Source of the DNA: Mycolicibacterium flavescens
GTDB lineage: Bacteria; Actinomycetota; Actinomycetes; Mycobacteriales; Mycobacteriaceae
Reading direction: 5' to 3'
Length of the DNA: 64,000 nucleotides
Assembly: GCF_001722335.1 (NCBI RefSeq)
Contig: NZ_MIHA01000020.1
Location: 1-64,000 of the forward strand
In this document: positions 17,845 through 26,552 of the stretch, one piece after another
How positions within the stretch are numbered: the first letter of the stretch is position 1
Layout: the number at the start of each line of letters is the position of its first letter
Translations under genes and position numbers: made by a program
The notes under the pieces: model-generated
The model's input: only the letters and a program-made list of their open reading frames with translations
What the model was told of the DNA's origin: nothing
Database searches by the model: none

Positions 17845-19563
17845 ATGTATGTTCGAAGTATGTCGGGGACGGAGTCGCAGGACGCGTTGGCCGGGTTGCG
17901 CGCCGCGGTTGATCGGTTGGCGGGCTGCGATTTCGACCTGTCGACCGCCCCGGAACTGATCGAGGTCCTCGATGAGCTGGAAACGGTGAAGTGCCGCCTG
18001 CCCGCGGTCGAGCACCGCGCGTTGGCGCGCCTGCAGACCGAGACCACTCCGGCGGCGTTGGGCGCCAAATCGTGGCGGGAAGTGTTGTCGGTGCGGTGGC
18101 GGATCTCGACCAGTGAGGCCAATCGGCGCCTGACCGAGGCTGAGCTGTTGGCCCCGCGCCAAGCATTCACCGGAGAGGTGTTGCCGCCGCGGTTGCCGGC
18201 CACCGCGGCGGCTCAGGCGCATGGGTTGATCACCGCCGAGCATGTGGACATCATCCGCAAAGCGATGAACAAGGTGCCCGGGTTCGTCGACACCGCGACC
18301 CGCGAGAGCTTGGAACTGGATCTGGTGCGTTGTGCGGCCACCGCCGGACCCAGCGCGGTGCAGGACACCGCCACGTTGCGGTTGTTTCTGATGGATCAGG
18401 ACGGCCCGGCCCCGGATGAGGCCGAACGCGCCCGCAAACGCAGCGTGACCAAGTCCAAACAGGGCGAGGACGGCATGGTCGAGCTGCGCGCCACCATGAC
18501 CCCGGAGGCGTGGGCGGTTTGGGAGGTGTTGTTCGCCAAGTTCGCCGCTCCCGGTATGTGCAACCCCGCCGATGAGGAGCCGTGTGTGTCGGGCACGCCC
18601 TCGCAGGCGCAGATCGACAACGATCAGCGCAGCCTGGCCCAGCGCCAGCATGACGCGCTGCTGGTCGTGGGGCGGATCGCGTTGATGAGTGGGGATCTGG
18701 GCCAGCTCAACGGGCTGCCGGTCTCGGTCATCATCCGCACCACCCTGCAGGATCTGGAGTCGCGTGCCGGGGTGGGCACCACCGGTGGGGGCACCGTGGT
18801 GCCGATCGATGATGTGGTGCGCATGGCGGCTCACGCGCGTCACTATCTGGCGGTGTTCGACCGGGCCACCGGCTCAGCACTGAACCTCTACCGCGCCAAG
18901 CGCACCGCCAGCCGCGCGCAGCGGATCATGCTGATCGCCCGCGACGGGGGCTGCACCAAACCGGGCTGCACCGTCGGCGCTTATGGGTGTCAGGCTCATC
19001 ACGTCATCGACGACTGGACCGACGGGGGTCAGACCAATGTCGATGAGCTCGGCCTGGCGTGTGGGCCCGATAACCGCAGCGTCAACAATGACGGCGGCTG
19101 GACCACGAGGATGAGCGAGCGCCACGACGTGGAATGGCTGCCCCCGCCACCACTGGACACCGGCCAGGCCCGCCTGAACTACCACCACCGCCCCGAACTG
19201 CTCCTACGCCCCGACGACGAGGACGAGGAACTCGACGATCAGACAGCGGCCGTCGGGGTCGACGAACCCGGAGACGACGCGCAACCGGCAGATCCCGTCG
19301 ACGGGGATCGCCGCGATGCCGAATTGCGCCCGGCGGCGACCGGCCTTGCCGATGAACCCGGAGTGGCAGCGGAACCGGCCGAGTCCGCCCACCAACCGGA
19401 CGTGGCCGCGGAACCGGCCGAGTCCACTGACCAACCGGTGGGGACCGCCGAACCGGTCGAGCCCGTCGACGAGCACCATCGCGATGCCGAACCGAGTGCT
19501 CCACCACCTGACCCCGCCGACCATCCCGGCGGACCCTCACCACCCGGCGGCCACGCGGCCTGA
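17845..19563 (+). CDS. 13E12-repeat HNH endonuclease-like protein (DUF222)
   Basis: A 572-residue member of the mycobacterial 13E12/DUF222 family. The N-terminal 330 residues form the helical DUF222 region (for example LAGCDFDLSTAPELIEVLDELE and KSWREVLSVRWRISTSEANRRL); a C-terminal HNH nuclease domain follows with DGGCTKPGCTV, then AHHVIDDWTDGGQTNVDELGLAC. After that comes an acidic Pro-rich tail of about 140 residues with a 13-residue tandem repeat. Such genes occur in many copies per genome, and the M. tuberculosis copies (REP13E12) serve as attachment sites for phage phiRv1; their cellular role is unknown. ATG 17845; ATG 17860 is an alternative. Confidence 0.9.
   Translation: MYVRSMSGTESQDALAGLRAAVDRLAGCDFDLSTAPELIEVLDELETVKCRLPAVEHRALARLQTETTPAALGAKSWREVLSVRWRISTSEANRRLTEAELLAPRQAFTGEVLPPRLPATAAAQAHGLITAEHVDIIRKAMNKVPGFVDTATRESLELDLVRCAATAGPSAVQDTATLRLFLMDQDGPAPDEAERARKRSVTKSKQGEDGMVELRATMTPEAWAVWEVLFAKFAAPGMCNPADEEPCVSGTPSQAQIDNDQRSLAQRQHDALLVVGRIALMSGDLGQLNGLPVSVIIRTTLQDLESRAGVGTTGGGTVVPIDDVVRMAAHARHYLAVFDRATGSALNLYRAKRTASRAQRIMLIARDGGCTKPGCTVGAYGCQAHHVIDDWTDGGQTNVDELGLACGPDNRSVNNDGGWTTRMSERHDVEWLPPPPLDTGQARLNYHHRPELLLRPDDEDEELDDQTAAVGVDEPGDDAQPADPVDGDRRDAELRPAATGLADEPGVAAEPAESAHQPDVAAEPAESTDQPVGTAEPVEPVDEHHRDAEPSAPPPDPADHPGGPSPPGGHAA
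19363..19479 (+). repeat. Three 39-base tandem units inside the 13E12 gene
   Basis: Units at 19363-19401, 19402-19440 and 19441-19479 encode VAAEPAESAHQPD, VAAEPAESTDQPV and GTAEPVEPVDEHH. The first two are nearly identical at DNA level and the third has diverged. The repeat is in frame, so copy-number change would only lengthen the disordered acidic tail. Confidence 0.8.
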
Positions 19564-19765
19564 CGGGCCCACGCCTCGAACCCGGTGACCAGAGAAAGGG
19601 TCATCCGGGCTAGAGGCATGCGCAGGTTCAGCTTTCGAGCCATACGGAGCTCCGGCGAGTCCAAAAGTTCCAGCACCGGCGCCATGAGGCCGGCGGCCGG
19701 AATCGTCCACGAGGCGATCAGGTAGCCGAGGGTCCTTTCGGCAGGCGTCCCGTCGATGCTCCTAT
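19564..19765 (-). pseudogene. Unidentified reading-frame remnant
   Basis: On the minus strand this gap reads as an uninterrupted protein-like sequence, TPAERTLGYLIASWTIPAAG, then LMAPVLELLDSPELRMARKL and PLARMTLSLVTGFEAWAR, with a hydrophobic/charged pattern like real coding DNA. It has no start codon with a ribosome site, follows the haem-binding gene's stop in the same frame, and at its 3' end runs without a stop into the antisense of the 13E12 gene. I read it as a fragment of an older gene cut by arrival of the 13E12 element or by deletion. Family not recognised. Confidence 0.35.
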
Positions 19766-19790
19766 CGGCGGCACCCCCGGATGCAGATAG

Positions 19791-20135
19791 TCACGGCGTC
19801 ACGTCCACACCGCCGCAATGGTTTCGCAGATCCACCAGCGGCTGACGGATCCCGGCCATCTCGGCGTTCTCCTGCGGATGGGTCGCCATGTAGCCCTTGA
19901 CCTGATCGGCCACCTGCTCACGCGACAAGCCGCGCAGGGTGCCCATGAAGCCGTTGAGGTCGGGGTGGGTGAACAGGTAGGCCGACGTCGACGCGTCGAC
20001 CCCCGCGCGCACCCCCTCGAGATCGGCGCTGGTGCAGTTCGGCGGCTCGGCAGTCGCCAACGGCGACAACGCAATCAGCGCCCCGCCGACGGCTGCGGCC
20101 AGCAACAGTGTGTGCCTGCGGCGGACACTGGGCAT
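19791..20135 (-). CDS. Secreted haem-binding protein (MHB / Rv0203-like)
   Basis: A 114-residue exported protein of the mycobacterial haem-binding family, to which the hemophore Rv0203 belongs. The signal peptide is clear: MPSVRRRHTLLLAAAVGGAL, cleaved after about A29 (ATA-EPPNC). The mature part has two cysteines, C34 and C107, placed to form one disulfide, and the segment STSAYLFTHPDLNGF with Y53 and H57, matching the Tyr-x3-His haem ligands of Rv0203; H86 in MATHPQ may be the third ligand. ATG 20135 follows a GAGGAG-type ribosome site. Role as a haem scavenger or carrier is inferred from the family. Confidence 0.8.
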   Translation of the reverse strand: MPSVRRRHTLLLAAAVGGALIALSPLATAEPPNCTSADLEGVRAGVDASTSAYLFTHPDLNGFMGTLRGLSREQVADQVKGYMATHPQENAEMAGIRQPLVDLRNHCGGVDVTP

Positions 20136-20246
20136 CGTGGTCTCCTCGGTTCGACGGCTGTGGTCGATGCCAGTGTGCGGCCCGCCGAGCGCACAGATCG
20201 TACGTCTCAAGCACCTTCCCAGGACGCCGACAGCATTCCGCCAGTT

Positions 20247-20930
20247 TCAGTCATGCGGATACTCGTCGCGTTTGCGCGGCCAGTCGGAGAAGTCCTCGCC
20301 TCGGCCCTTGGGCGCGCGGTCCAGCAGCTGCCACGTCGCGTTGAGCGCTTCGGTGCCGCGGTCGTAGGTCGAGTAGGTGTGGTAGACGACCCCGTCTTCC
20401 AGCGCGAAGCAGCTCAGCGCCATCAGCTCCATCACGTCGAGCATGCTGCCGCTGCCCGAGCCGAAGTCGCGGCGCGGCGTCGGGACGTGCATGTAGCCGA
20501 AGAAGTCGCTGTCGAAATCGGTGCCGCCGGACGACACCCACTCGATGTCCCAGCCCATCCGCTGCTTGTAGGCGGTCAACACCGGCAGCGGCGAGCGCGA
20601 CGACAGGATGAACGTGACATCCCGGTGCGCCAGGTGCGGTGCCGCACCGACCAGGTTGTCGGTCTCGAACGTGCACCCGGGACAGCCCTGCGGGGTGTTG
20701 GGGCCGTGCATGAAGTGACGCACGATCAACTGCGAGCGGCCGTCGAACAGCTCGGCCAGCGTACGACGGCCGGCCTCGGTGTCGAACTCGTACGTCTTGT
20801 CGACGGCCACCCACGGCAGCGCCTGCCGCTCCCTGGCCAGCTCGGTGGCCCGACGGGTCAGCTCCTTCTCCTTGGCCAGCTGCCGCTCATAGGCGGCACG
20901 CCACTCTTCGCGCGTTGCGACCCTCACCAC
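20247..20930 (-). CDS. DUF899 thioredoxin-like protein
   Basis: A 227-residue DUF899 protein: REEWRAAYERQLAKEKELTR near the N-terminus, LPWVAVDKTYEFDTEAG, then RHFMHGPNTPQGCPGCTFET, which places a CPGC redox-like pair where thioredoxin-fold members have theirs, and later FFGYMHVPTPRRDFG. Members are cytosolic and of unknown substrate; some sit beside small-molecule detoxification genes. The start is GTG 20930, five bases after GGAGG (20936-20940); the next codon, also GTG (20927), is possible. The gene is divergent from the VOC/oxidoreductase pair. Confidence 0.85.
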   Translation of the reverse strand: MVRVATREEWRAAYERQLAKEKELTRRATELARERQALPWVAVDKTYEFDTEAGRRTLAELFDGRSQLIVRHFMHGPNTPQGCPGCTFETDNLVGAAPHLAHRDVTFILSSRSPLPVLTAYKQRMGWDIEWVSSGGTDFDSDFFGYMHVPTPRRDFGSGSGSMLDVMELMALSCFALEDGVVYHTYSTYDRGTEALNATWQLLDRAPKGRGEDFSDWPRKRDEYPHD

Positions 20931-21058
20931 GTCTACCTCCTCGTCAGGAAACGGTTCCGCTGAGGGCAGACCCGCGCCTGCGCGCGAACTCATCGGCGCG
21001 TACCGATCAACGCAGCGGGTATCCCTTCGGCACCTGATCCTGCTGAACGGGGAGAACC

Positions 21059-22027
21059 ATGACAACCCGGCCTGAATCATCCGCGGGCATGCACCACGTC
21101 ACGGCGATCGCCGCGGACCCGCAGCGCAACGTCGACTTCTACCGCGAGGTCCTGGGCCTGCGGCTGGTGAAGAAGACCGTCAACTTCGACGCCCCCGACG
21201 GCTACCACCTGTACTTCGGCGACGAGTCCGGCCGGCCCGGCACGCTGATGACCTTCTTCCCGTGGCCCGGCACCCCGCCGGGCCGGCGCGGCACCGGGCA
21301 GGCCACCACCGTCTCGCTGTCGGTGCCGGAAGGCTCGCTGGGCTGGTGGCGCGACCGGCTGACGGCGATGGGCGCCGCGGTCGGCGAACCCGGCACCCGC
21401 AACGGGGAGGAGGCGTTGACGGTGCGCGACCCCGACGGGTTGTGCCTCGAACTGGCCGCGCACCCCGAGGCCGCCGACGAACCGGTGTGGGAACAGGGGC
21501 CCGTCGCCGCCGAGCACGCGGTCCGCGGGCTGCACTCGGTCACGCTGACCGAGGCCGGTTATGAAAGCACCGCCGAACTGCTCACTGAGACAATGGGATT
21601 CCGCTGCGTCGACGAGTCCGGTAACCGGTTCCGGTTCCGCACCGGCGACGGCGGCGCGAGCTCACTGCTCGATGTGGTCTGCTCACCGGAGGCGCCGCGC
21701 GGACTCGTCGCCGCCGGCACCGTGCACCACATCGCGTGGCGGGTTGCCGACGACACCGAACAGCAGCGCTGGCGCGAGAGCCTGCTGGGCAACGGGCTCA
21801 ACGTCACACCGATACTGGACCGCAACTACTTCCAATCCATCTACTTCCGCGAGCCCGGCGGAGTGCTGTTCGAAATGGCCACCGACACACCCGGATTCAC
21901 AATCGACGAACCTCTGATGCAACTGGGTCAGGCGTTGAGGCTGCCGCCGTGGCTGGAGCCGGACCGGGCCACCATCGAGGCCGCGCTGCCGCAACTGCGC
22001 GGCACGGATGTGCGGGTCGGCTCATGA
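21059..22027 (+). CDS. VOC-family ring-cleaving dioxygenase-like protein
   Basis: A 322-residue protein with two glyoxalase/bleomycin-resistance (VOC) modules of the MhqO/YkcA type, often annotated ring-cleaving dioxygenase. The metal ligands can be placed: H in MHHVTAIAADPQRNVDFY at the N-terminus, H in TVHHIAWRVADD and E in VLFEMATDTPGF in the second module. Relatives are induced by hydroquinones and electrophiles. The stop overlaps the start of the LLM oxidoreductase (ATGA), so the two are translated together and probably act on related compounds. ATG 21059. Confidence 0.85.
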   Translation: MTTRPESSAGMHHVTAIAADPQRNVDFYREVLGLRLVKKTVNFDAPDGYHLYFGDESGRPGTLMTFFPWPGTPPGRRGTGQATTVSLSVPEGSLGWWRDRLTAMGAAVGEPGTRNGEEALTVRDPDGLCLELAAHPEAADEPVWEQGPVAAEHAVRGLHSVTLTEAGYESTAELLTETMGFRCVDESGNRFRFRTGDGGASSLLDVVCSPEAPRGLVAAGTVHHIAWRVADDTEQQRWRESLLGNGLNVTPILDRNYFQSIYFREPGGVLFEMATDTPGFTIDEPLMQLGQALRLPPWLEPDRATIEAALPQLRGTDVRVGS

Positions 22028-22911
22028 CCGACTACGGGCACGACCTGATCTTCGGCACCTTCGTCACACCGAACAACCACCCCGCCCACCAGGCTGTCGA
22101 GCAGGCCGTCGTCGCCGAGCGGGCGGGCCTGGACCTGGTCACCTACCAGGACCACCCGTACGTGGCCAGATTTCACGACACCTGGACGCTGCTGTCCTAC
22201 GTCGCCGCGCGGACCGAACGAATCCGGCTCAGCGCCAACGTGATCAACCTGCCGCTGCGCCCGCCCGCGGTGCTGGCCCGTGCGGCGGCAAGCCTCGACC
22301 TGCTCACCGGTGGCCGGATCGAACTCGGCCTGGGCGCGGGCGCATTCTGGGACGGGGTGGCCGCGATGGGCGGGCCGCGACGCACGCCGGGGGAGTCGGT
22401 GGCGGCACTGACCGAGGCCATCGCGATCATCCGCGGCATCTGGGACGCCGACGCCGCCGGCGTGCTGACCGTCGAGGGCGAGCACTACCGGGTGCGCGGC
22501 GCCAAACGCGGGCCCGCACCGGCGCACGACGTCGGCATCTGGGTGGGCGCCTACGGGCCGCGGATGCTGCGGCTGATCGGCCGCGAGGCCGACGGGTGGC
22601 TGCCCTCTCTGCAGTACCTGCCCGGCGGCATCACCGACCTCGCGGCGCTCAACCGCCACATCGACGACGCCGCCGCGGCCGCCGGACGCGAACCGAGCGC
22701 GATCCGCCGCCTGCTCAACATCAGCGGCAGTTTCACCGGATCCGGCTTCCTGCAGGGGCCGCCGCGGCAGTGGGCCGAGGAACTCGTCGACGTCGCGCTG
22801 GCCTTCGGCGTCAGCGGCTTCGTCCTGGCCTCCGACGACACCGCCACGACCGAACGCTACGCCGCCGAGGTCGCCCCCGCGGTGCGGGAACTGGTGACCG
22901 CCGAGCGATGA
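22024..22911 (+). CDS. LLM-class flavin oxidoreductase (F420- or FMN-dependent)
   Basis: A 295-residue luciferase-like (bacterial luciferase/F420 superfamily) oxidoreductase. Landmarks: DLIFGTFVTPNNHPAHQAVE at the N-terminus, AERAGLDLVTYQDHPY, the barrel strand LDLLTGGRIELGLGAGAFWD, and VGIWVGAYGPRMLRLIGREA near the C-terminus. The H-P-Y in the third segment and the absence of extended FMN-reductase signatures are compatible with F420 use, in a genome that makes F420 (fbiA, fbiB in this window), but cofactor choice is not decided by sequence alone. Coupled to the VOC protein by a 4-base overlap; convergent with larA. Confidence 0.85.
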   Translation: MTDYGHDLIFGTFVTPNNHPAHQAVEQAVVAERAGLDLVTYQDHPYVARFHDTWTLLSYVAARTERIRLSANVINLPLRPPAVLARAAASLDLLTGGRIELGLGAGAFWDGVAAMGGPRRTPGESVAALTEAIAIIRGIWDADAAGVLTVEGEHYRVRGAKRGPAPAHDVGIWVGAYGPRMLRLIGREADGWLPSLQYLPGGITDLAALNRHIDDAAAAAGREPSAIRRLLNISGSFTGSGFLQGPPRQWAEELVDVALAFGVSGFVLASDDTATTERYAAEVAPAVRELVTAER

Positions 22912-22920
22912 GAGGAGCGG

Positions 22921-24267
22921 TCAGCGCAGCCGGAACAGCATCTCCCCGGCGCGCGGCACCACCAGCGTGCCGGGATCGTCGGCGTAGCTCTGCGGGTCCA
23001 CCGAAGCCGGGTCCAGATAGCCCAGATTCGCGGCGCGGCAGACATCCTCGGGGATCTGCGTGGCGAGCGTGACCTGCACCCGCAGCCGCTCCTGGCCGGT
23101 CTCGGCGTCATAGCTGCCCGCGCCCCGCAGATGCGTGGAATGCGCGAGCACCCCCCACGGCACGTCGACGAAGCGGTCCCACTGCTTCACGAAGTAGTCG
23201 CGGCAGTGGTAGCCGATCTCGTAGATCTCGGGGTGCGACGCCGACAGTTCCGTGACATGCGGGGCGTACAGGATCACCTCACCACCGTCGGCCACCACCG
23301 GTTCCACCTTGTAGAAACCCTTGGCCGCGGTCCAGATGTCGTCATACATCCGCGGGACGATCGAAAACACCCGCCGCACAGGCGCATCGAGGTAGGTGAC
23401 GTGGGTGGCCGCACACACCTGGGCCGCCGACGCCCAGGAGGCCACGGTGTCGCCGAACGACAGCGAATGCAGCCCGCTGGTCCGCACCGGCGACTGCACC
23501 GCGCTGCCGACGGCGCTGTCGGCAGCGCCGTCGGCGGTCTCGGCGGTGACCGCGCACAGCGCCAGCTTCTCGCTCGGGATCAACGCGGCGCCGTCGTCGA
23601 TCAGCGCGCGCACCGGGGTGATGCCTGTGGTGCCGATGATCTCGGCCGAGGTGATCAGCGCGCCCAGCCAGTGCGAGACGTCGATGATCTGCTGGCCGCC
23701 GACCCCGGGGAAGAAGTACTTGTTACCGCCGGAGATGCCGACCACCTCGTGCGGAAGGACCGGCCCGAGCACCAACGCGATGTCGTGGTCGACGACGGCG
23801 CGGTTGAGCAGCACCGGCACATCGAGGTTCATCCGCCCTTCGGACAGCTCCGCGACGCGGGAACCGGGAATCGTGCCGAGATCGACGAAGCTCTCCGGCT
23901 TCCACCACTCGTGGTTGATCACCGTGGTGCCCGGATACGTCTCGGCCAGTCGGCCGGGCGGATAACCGAGATGCTCGGCGAGCGCCTCCTCGCTCATCGC
24001 GGCGTGCGTGCCCAACGCGATCAGCACCGTCAGCCGGCTCACCCGCCCGGCCAGCGCGCCGTGCACCGCACGCATCAGCAGCGGCAGCGGGCACGTGCGC
24101 GTCGCGTCGGGCACCAGAACGCAGACACTGCGCCCGTCGAACGGGTGGGCGGTGAGCTGCTCGTGGACGAACCGGGTGACCTCGTCCTCGGTGAGCACGC
24201 TGCTGGCATCACCGACCCGCGCAGCGCTCGCGGCCAACCCGGGCGGAACCTCACCGATCAGCGTCAT
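22921..24267 (-). CDS. larA: LarA-family nickel-pincer racemase/epimerase
   Basis: LarA enzymes racemise or epimerise 2-hydroxy acids by hydride transfer to a nickel-pincer nucleotide bound to a lysine. In this 448-residue protein the catalytic set matches L. plantarum LarA in order and spacing: D54/R57 in PDATR, H88 in LGTHAAMSEE, H173 in LPHEVVGISGGNK, K183 (cofactor lysine) in GGNKYFFPGVGG, and H199 in VSHW. A low-complexity stretch at about 240-266 (ETADGAADSAVGSAV) looks like a lineage-specific insertion. ATG 24267. It is divergent from the mannitol-dehydrogenase gene (79 bases apart) and lies in a cluster with larE, larB and larC. The context argues that the substrate may be a sugar acid rather than lactate. 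Confidence 0.92.
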   Translation of the reverse strand: MTLIGEVPPGLAASAARVGDASSVLTEDEVTRFVHEQLTAHPFDGRSVCVLVPDATRTCPLPLLMRAVHGALAGRVSRLTVLIALGTHAAMSEEALAEHLGYPPGRLAETYPGTTVINHEWWKPESFVDLGTIPGSRVAELSEGRMNLDVPVLLNRAVVDHDIALVLGPVLPHEVVGISGGNKYFFPGVGGQQIIDVSHWLGALITSAEIIGTTGITPVRALIDDGAALIPSEKLALCAVTAETADGAADSAVGSAVQSPVRTSGLHSLSFGDTVASWASAAQVCAATHVTYLDAPVRRVFSIVPRMYDDIWTAAKGFYKVEPVVADGGEVILYAPHVTELSASHPEIYEIGYHCRDYFVKQWDRFVDVPWGVLAHSTHLRGAGSYDAETGQERLRVQVTLATQIPEDVCRAANLGYLDPASVDPQSYADDPGTLVVPRAGEMLFRLR

Positions 24268-24346
24268 GACTCGATCCTGTGGCCCACGAGCGGCGAAGGC
24301 AAGGACGTGTTGGCGGCAAGCCGGTCCGCCGACGCACAATCGAGGG

Positions 24347-25693
24347 ATGACCGACGTCGGGCAGTTCGGGGGCAGGCGCGACGGCGATCTGGCGGCGCGC
24401 CCGGTGCGCATCGCCCACCTCGGGACCGGCAACTTCTTCCGCGCACACCAGGCCTGGTACACCCAGCACGCCGACGATGCCGCGGACTGGGGGATCGCGG
24501 GGTTCGCCGGCCGGTCCGGCGCCACCGTGCGGCAGCTGGCCGCCCAGGACGGGCTCTCCACGCTGCTGATCCGCGGCGCCGACGGCGACCGCCCGGAGAT
24601 CATCTCGTCGCTGACCAGCGTGTCGGCCGACCTCGGCGACTGGCGCCGCTGCTTCGCGCTGCCCGAGCTCGCGCTGGTGACGCTGACCGTGACCGAAGCC
24701 GGATACCGGCGGGCCGCCGACGGGGGCCTGGACCGCGCCGACCCCGACGTCGCCGCCGACACCGACCGGCTGCGCAGCCACGGCACCGCCGCCGAGGTGA
24801 CCACCGCACCCGCCAAGCTGGCCCTGGGCCTCGCGGTGCGACGCGAACGCGGACTCCCCGGCCTGGCGGTCGTGCCGTGCGACAACGTGCCCGACAACGG
24901 GGCGATGGCCGCCCGGGTCGTCAGGGAGCTGGCCCGAGCCGTGGACCCGGGCCTGGCCGAGTGGATCGACGCGCACGTCGCCTGGGTCTCCACGGTCGTC
25001 GACCGGATCACGCCGCGCGCCACCGACGAGGACCGGGCTGCGGCGAAGGACCCGGCCGCGGTGGTCACCGAACCGTACGCCGAATGGGTGCTGTGCGGCC
25101 AGTTCCCGCAGGGCAGGCCCCGGTGGAAAGGCGCCCGCATCGTGGACGACATCGCGCCGTGGGAAGCGCGAAAGCTCATGTTGCTCAACGGTTCTCATTC
25201 GCTGATGGCCTACGCCGGGACGCTGCGCGGCCACCGCACCGTGCATGAGGCGATATCGGACCCGGTGGTGCTGGGCTGGGTCGAGCAGTGGTGGGACGAC
25301 GCCGCACGGCAGGTGCCGCTGCCCGACGAGGAGCTCGACGCCTACCGCGCCGCGCTGCTGCAGCGCTACGCGAATCCGCGCATCCGCCACCAGCTGAGCC
25401 AGATCGCCGCCGACGGTTCCCAGAAACTGCCGATCCGGGTGCTGCCCACCGTGCGCGCCGAGCTCGCCGCCGGGCGCGTACCGCTCGGGGCCGCGCGCAT
25501 CCTGGCCGCCTGGGTGTGCCATCTGCGCGGGCTGGGCGTCGCGGTCGACGACGTCGCGGCCGAGGAGTTCACCGCGCTCGCCGCCGGGGCCGGGATCGAC
25601 GACGCCACCGACCGTGTGCTGGCCCGGCTCGGCGTCGACGACGAGCGGATGCGCGACACCGTCGCGGGCCTGGCCCGCGAGCTGAGCCACTAG
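24347..25693 (+). CDS. Mannitol dehydrogenase-family (polyol/aldonate) oxidoreductase
   Basis: A 448-residue member of the polyol-specific long-chain dehydrogenases (mannitol-2-dehydrogenase, fructuronate reductase, tagaturonate reductase). The NAD(P) motif is VRIAHLGTGNFFRAHQAWYT at residues 20-39; VPCDNVPDNG lies at 177-186; the catalytic segment is KLMLLNGSHSLMAYAG with K276, N281 and H284. Such enzymes reduce or oxidise C6/C5 keto-sugar acids or polyols. ATG 24347. It is followed after 10 bases by larE, so the operon couples it to nickel-pincer synthesis and, across the divergent promoter, to larA. Product and substrate are not identifiable from sequence. Confidence 0.88.
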   Translation: MTDVGQFGGRRDGDLAARPVRIAHLGTGNFFRAHQAWYTQHADDAADWGIAGFAGRSGATVRQLAAQDGLSTLLIRGADGDRPEIISSLTSVSADLGDWRRCFALPELALVTLTVTEAGYRRAADGGLDRADPDVAADTDRLRSHGTAAEVTTAPAKLALGLAVRRERGLPGLAVVPCDNVPDNGAMAARVVRELARAVDPGLAEWIDAHVAWVSTVVDRITPRATDEDRAAAKDPAAVVTEPYAEWVLCGQFPQGRPRWKGARIVDDIAPWEARKLMLLNGSHSLMAYAGTLRGHRTVHEAISDPVVLGWVEQWWDDAARQVPLPDEELDAYRAALLQRYANPRIRHQLSQIAADGSQKLPIRVLPTVRAELAAGRVPLGAARILAAWVCHLRGLGVAVDDVAAEEFTALAAGAGIDDATDRVLARLGVDDERMRDTVAGLARELSH

Positions 25694-25703
25694 GCTTCGG
25701 GCC

Positions 25704-26552
25704 ATGAGGTTCGGCGACGACGTGTTCGGCGACGACCAGGCGGCGGTCGACCGGGTGACCGCGCAGCTCGACGGCATCGGCCGACTCGGCGTGGCGTACT
25801 CGGGCGGTGTGGATTCCGCGACGCTGCTCGGGCTCGCGATCCGCGCGCTGGGACCGGCCCGCGTGCTCGCGGTCATCGGCGTCTCGCCCAGCCTGGCCGA
25901 CGACGAACGCAGCGCCGCGCATGACGTCGCACGCTTCCTCGGCGCCTCGGTGGTCGAGATCGCCACCCACGAGGGGAAACGCCCCGAATACCGCGCCAAC
26001 GGGCCGGACCGCTGCTACTACTGCAAGGACGAGCTGTTCACCCGCATCGGCGCCGAGCTGTGCGAGCGTCACGGCCTCGACGCCGTCGCCTACGGCGAGA
26101 ACGCGGACGACGTTGTGCGCCAAGACCGCCCGGGTGCGCGCGCCGCGGTCGAGCATCGGGTGCTGCGGCCCCTGGCCGACGCGGGACTCGACAAGGCCGC
26201 GGTGCGCCGCATCGCGCGGGCGATGAACCTGCCGTGCGCGGACAAGCCCGCCCGGCCCTGCCTGGCGTCGCGGATCCCGCACTACGAGCCGGTGACCGCG
26301 GAGAAGCTGGCGCAGGTTGAGATGGCCGAAAGGCAGTTGTTCCGAATGGGTTTCGCCGACTGCCGGGTGCGCCACCACGGTGACGTCGCCCGCATCGAGC
26401 TGCCCGAGGCCGACATCGCGCGGGCCACCGGTGAGCTGCGCGCGCAGGTGCACGACGCCGTCACCGCGGCGGGTTTCCGGTTCGCGGCGGTGGACCTGGC
26501 CGGTATCCAGTCCGGCGCCTTCACCCTTCCGCTCACGGTCGTCACGCGGTGA
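25704..26552 (+). CDS. larE: LarE: sacrificial sulfur insertase for the nickel-pincer cofactor
   Basis: ATP-dependent enzyme that adenylylates the dicarboxylated nicotinate mononucleotide made by LarB and transfers sulfur to it. The 282-residue protein has the PP-loop SGGVDS at 33-38 and the CLASRIPHY motif with C186, the position of the sacrificial cysteine (C176 in L. plantarum). Additional cysteines at 104, 107 and 178 might allow cluster-assisted sulfur supply as in multi-cysteine LarE variants; that is conjecture. ATG 25704. Overlaps larB by four bases. Confidence 0.93.
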   Translation: MRFGDDVFGDDQAAVDRVTAQLDGIGRLGVAYSGGVDSATLLGLAIRALGPARVLAVIGVSPSLADDERSAAHDVARFLGASVVEIATHEGKRPEYRANGPDRCYYCKDELFTRIGAELCERHGLDAVAYGENADDVVRQDRPGARAAVEHRVLRPLADAGLDKAAVRRIARAMNLPCADKPARPCLASRIPHYEPVTAEKLAQVEMAERQLFRMGFADCRVRHHGDVARIELPEADIARATGELRAQVHDAVTAAGFRFAAVDLAGIQSGAFTLPLTVVTR

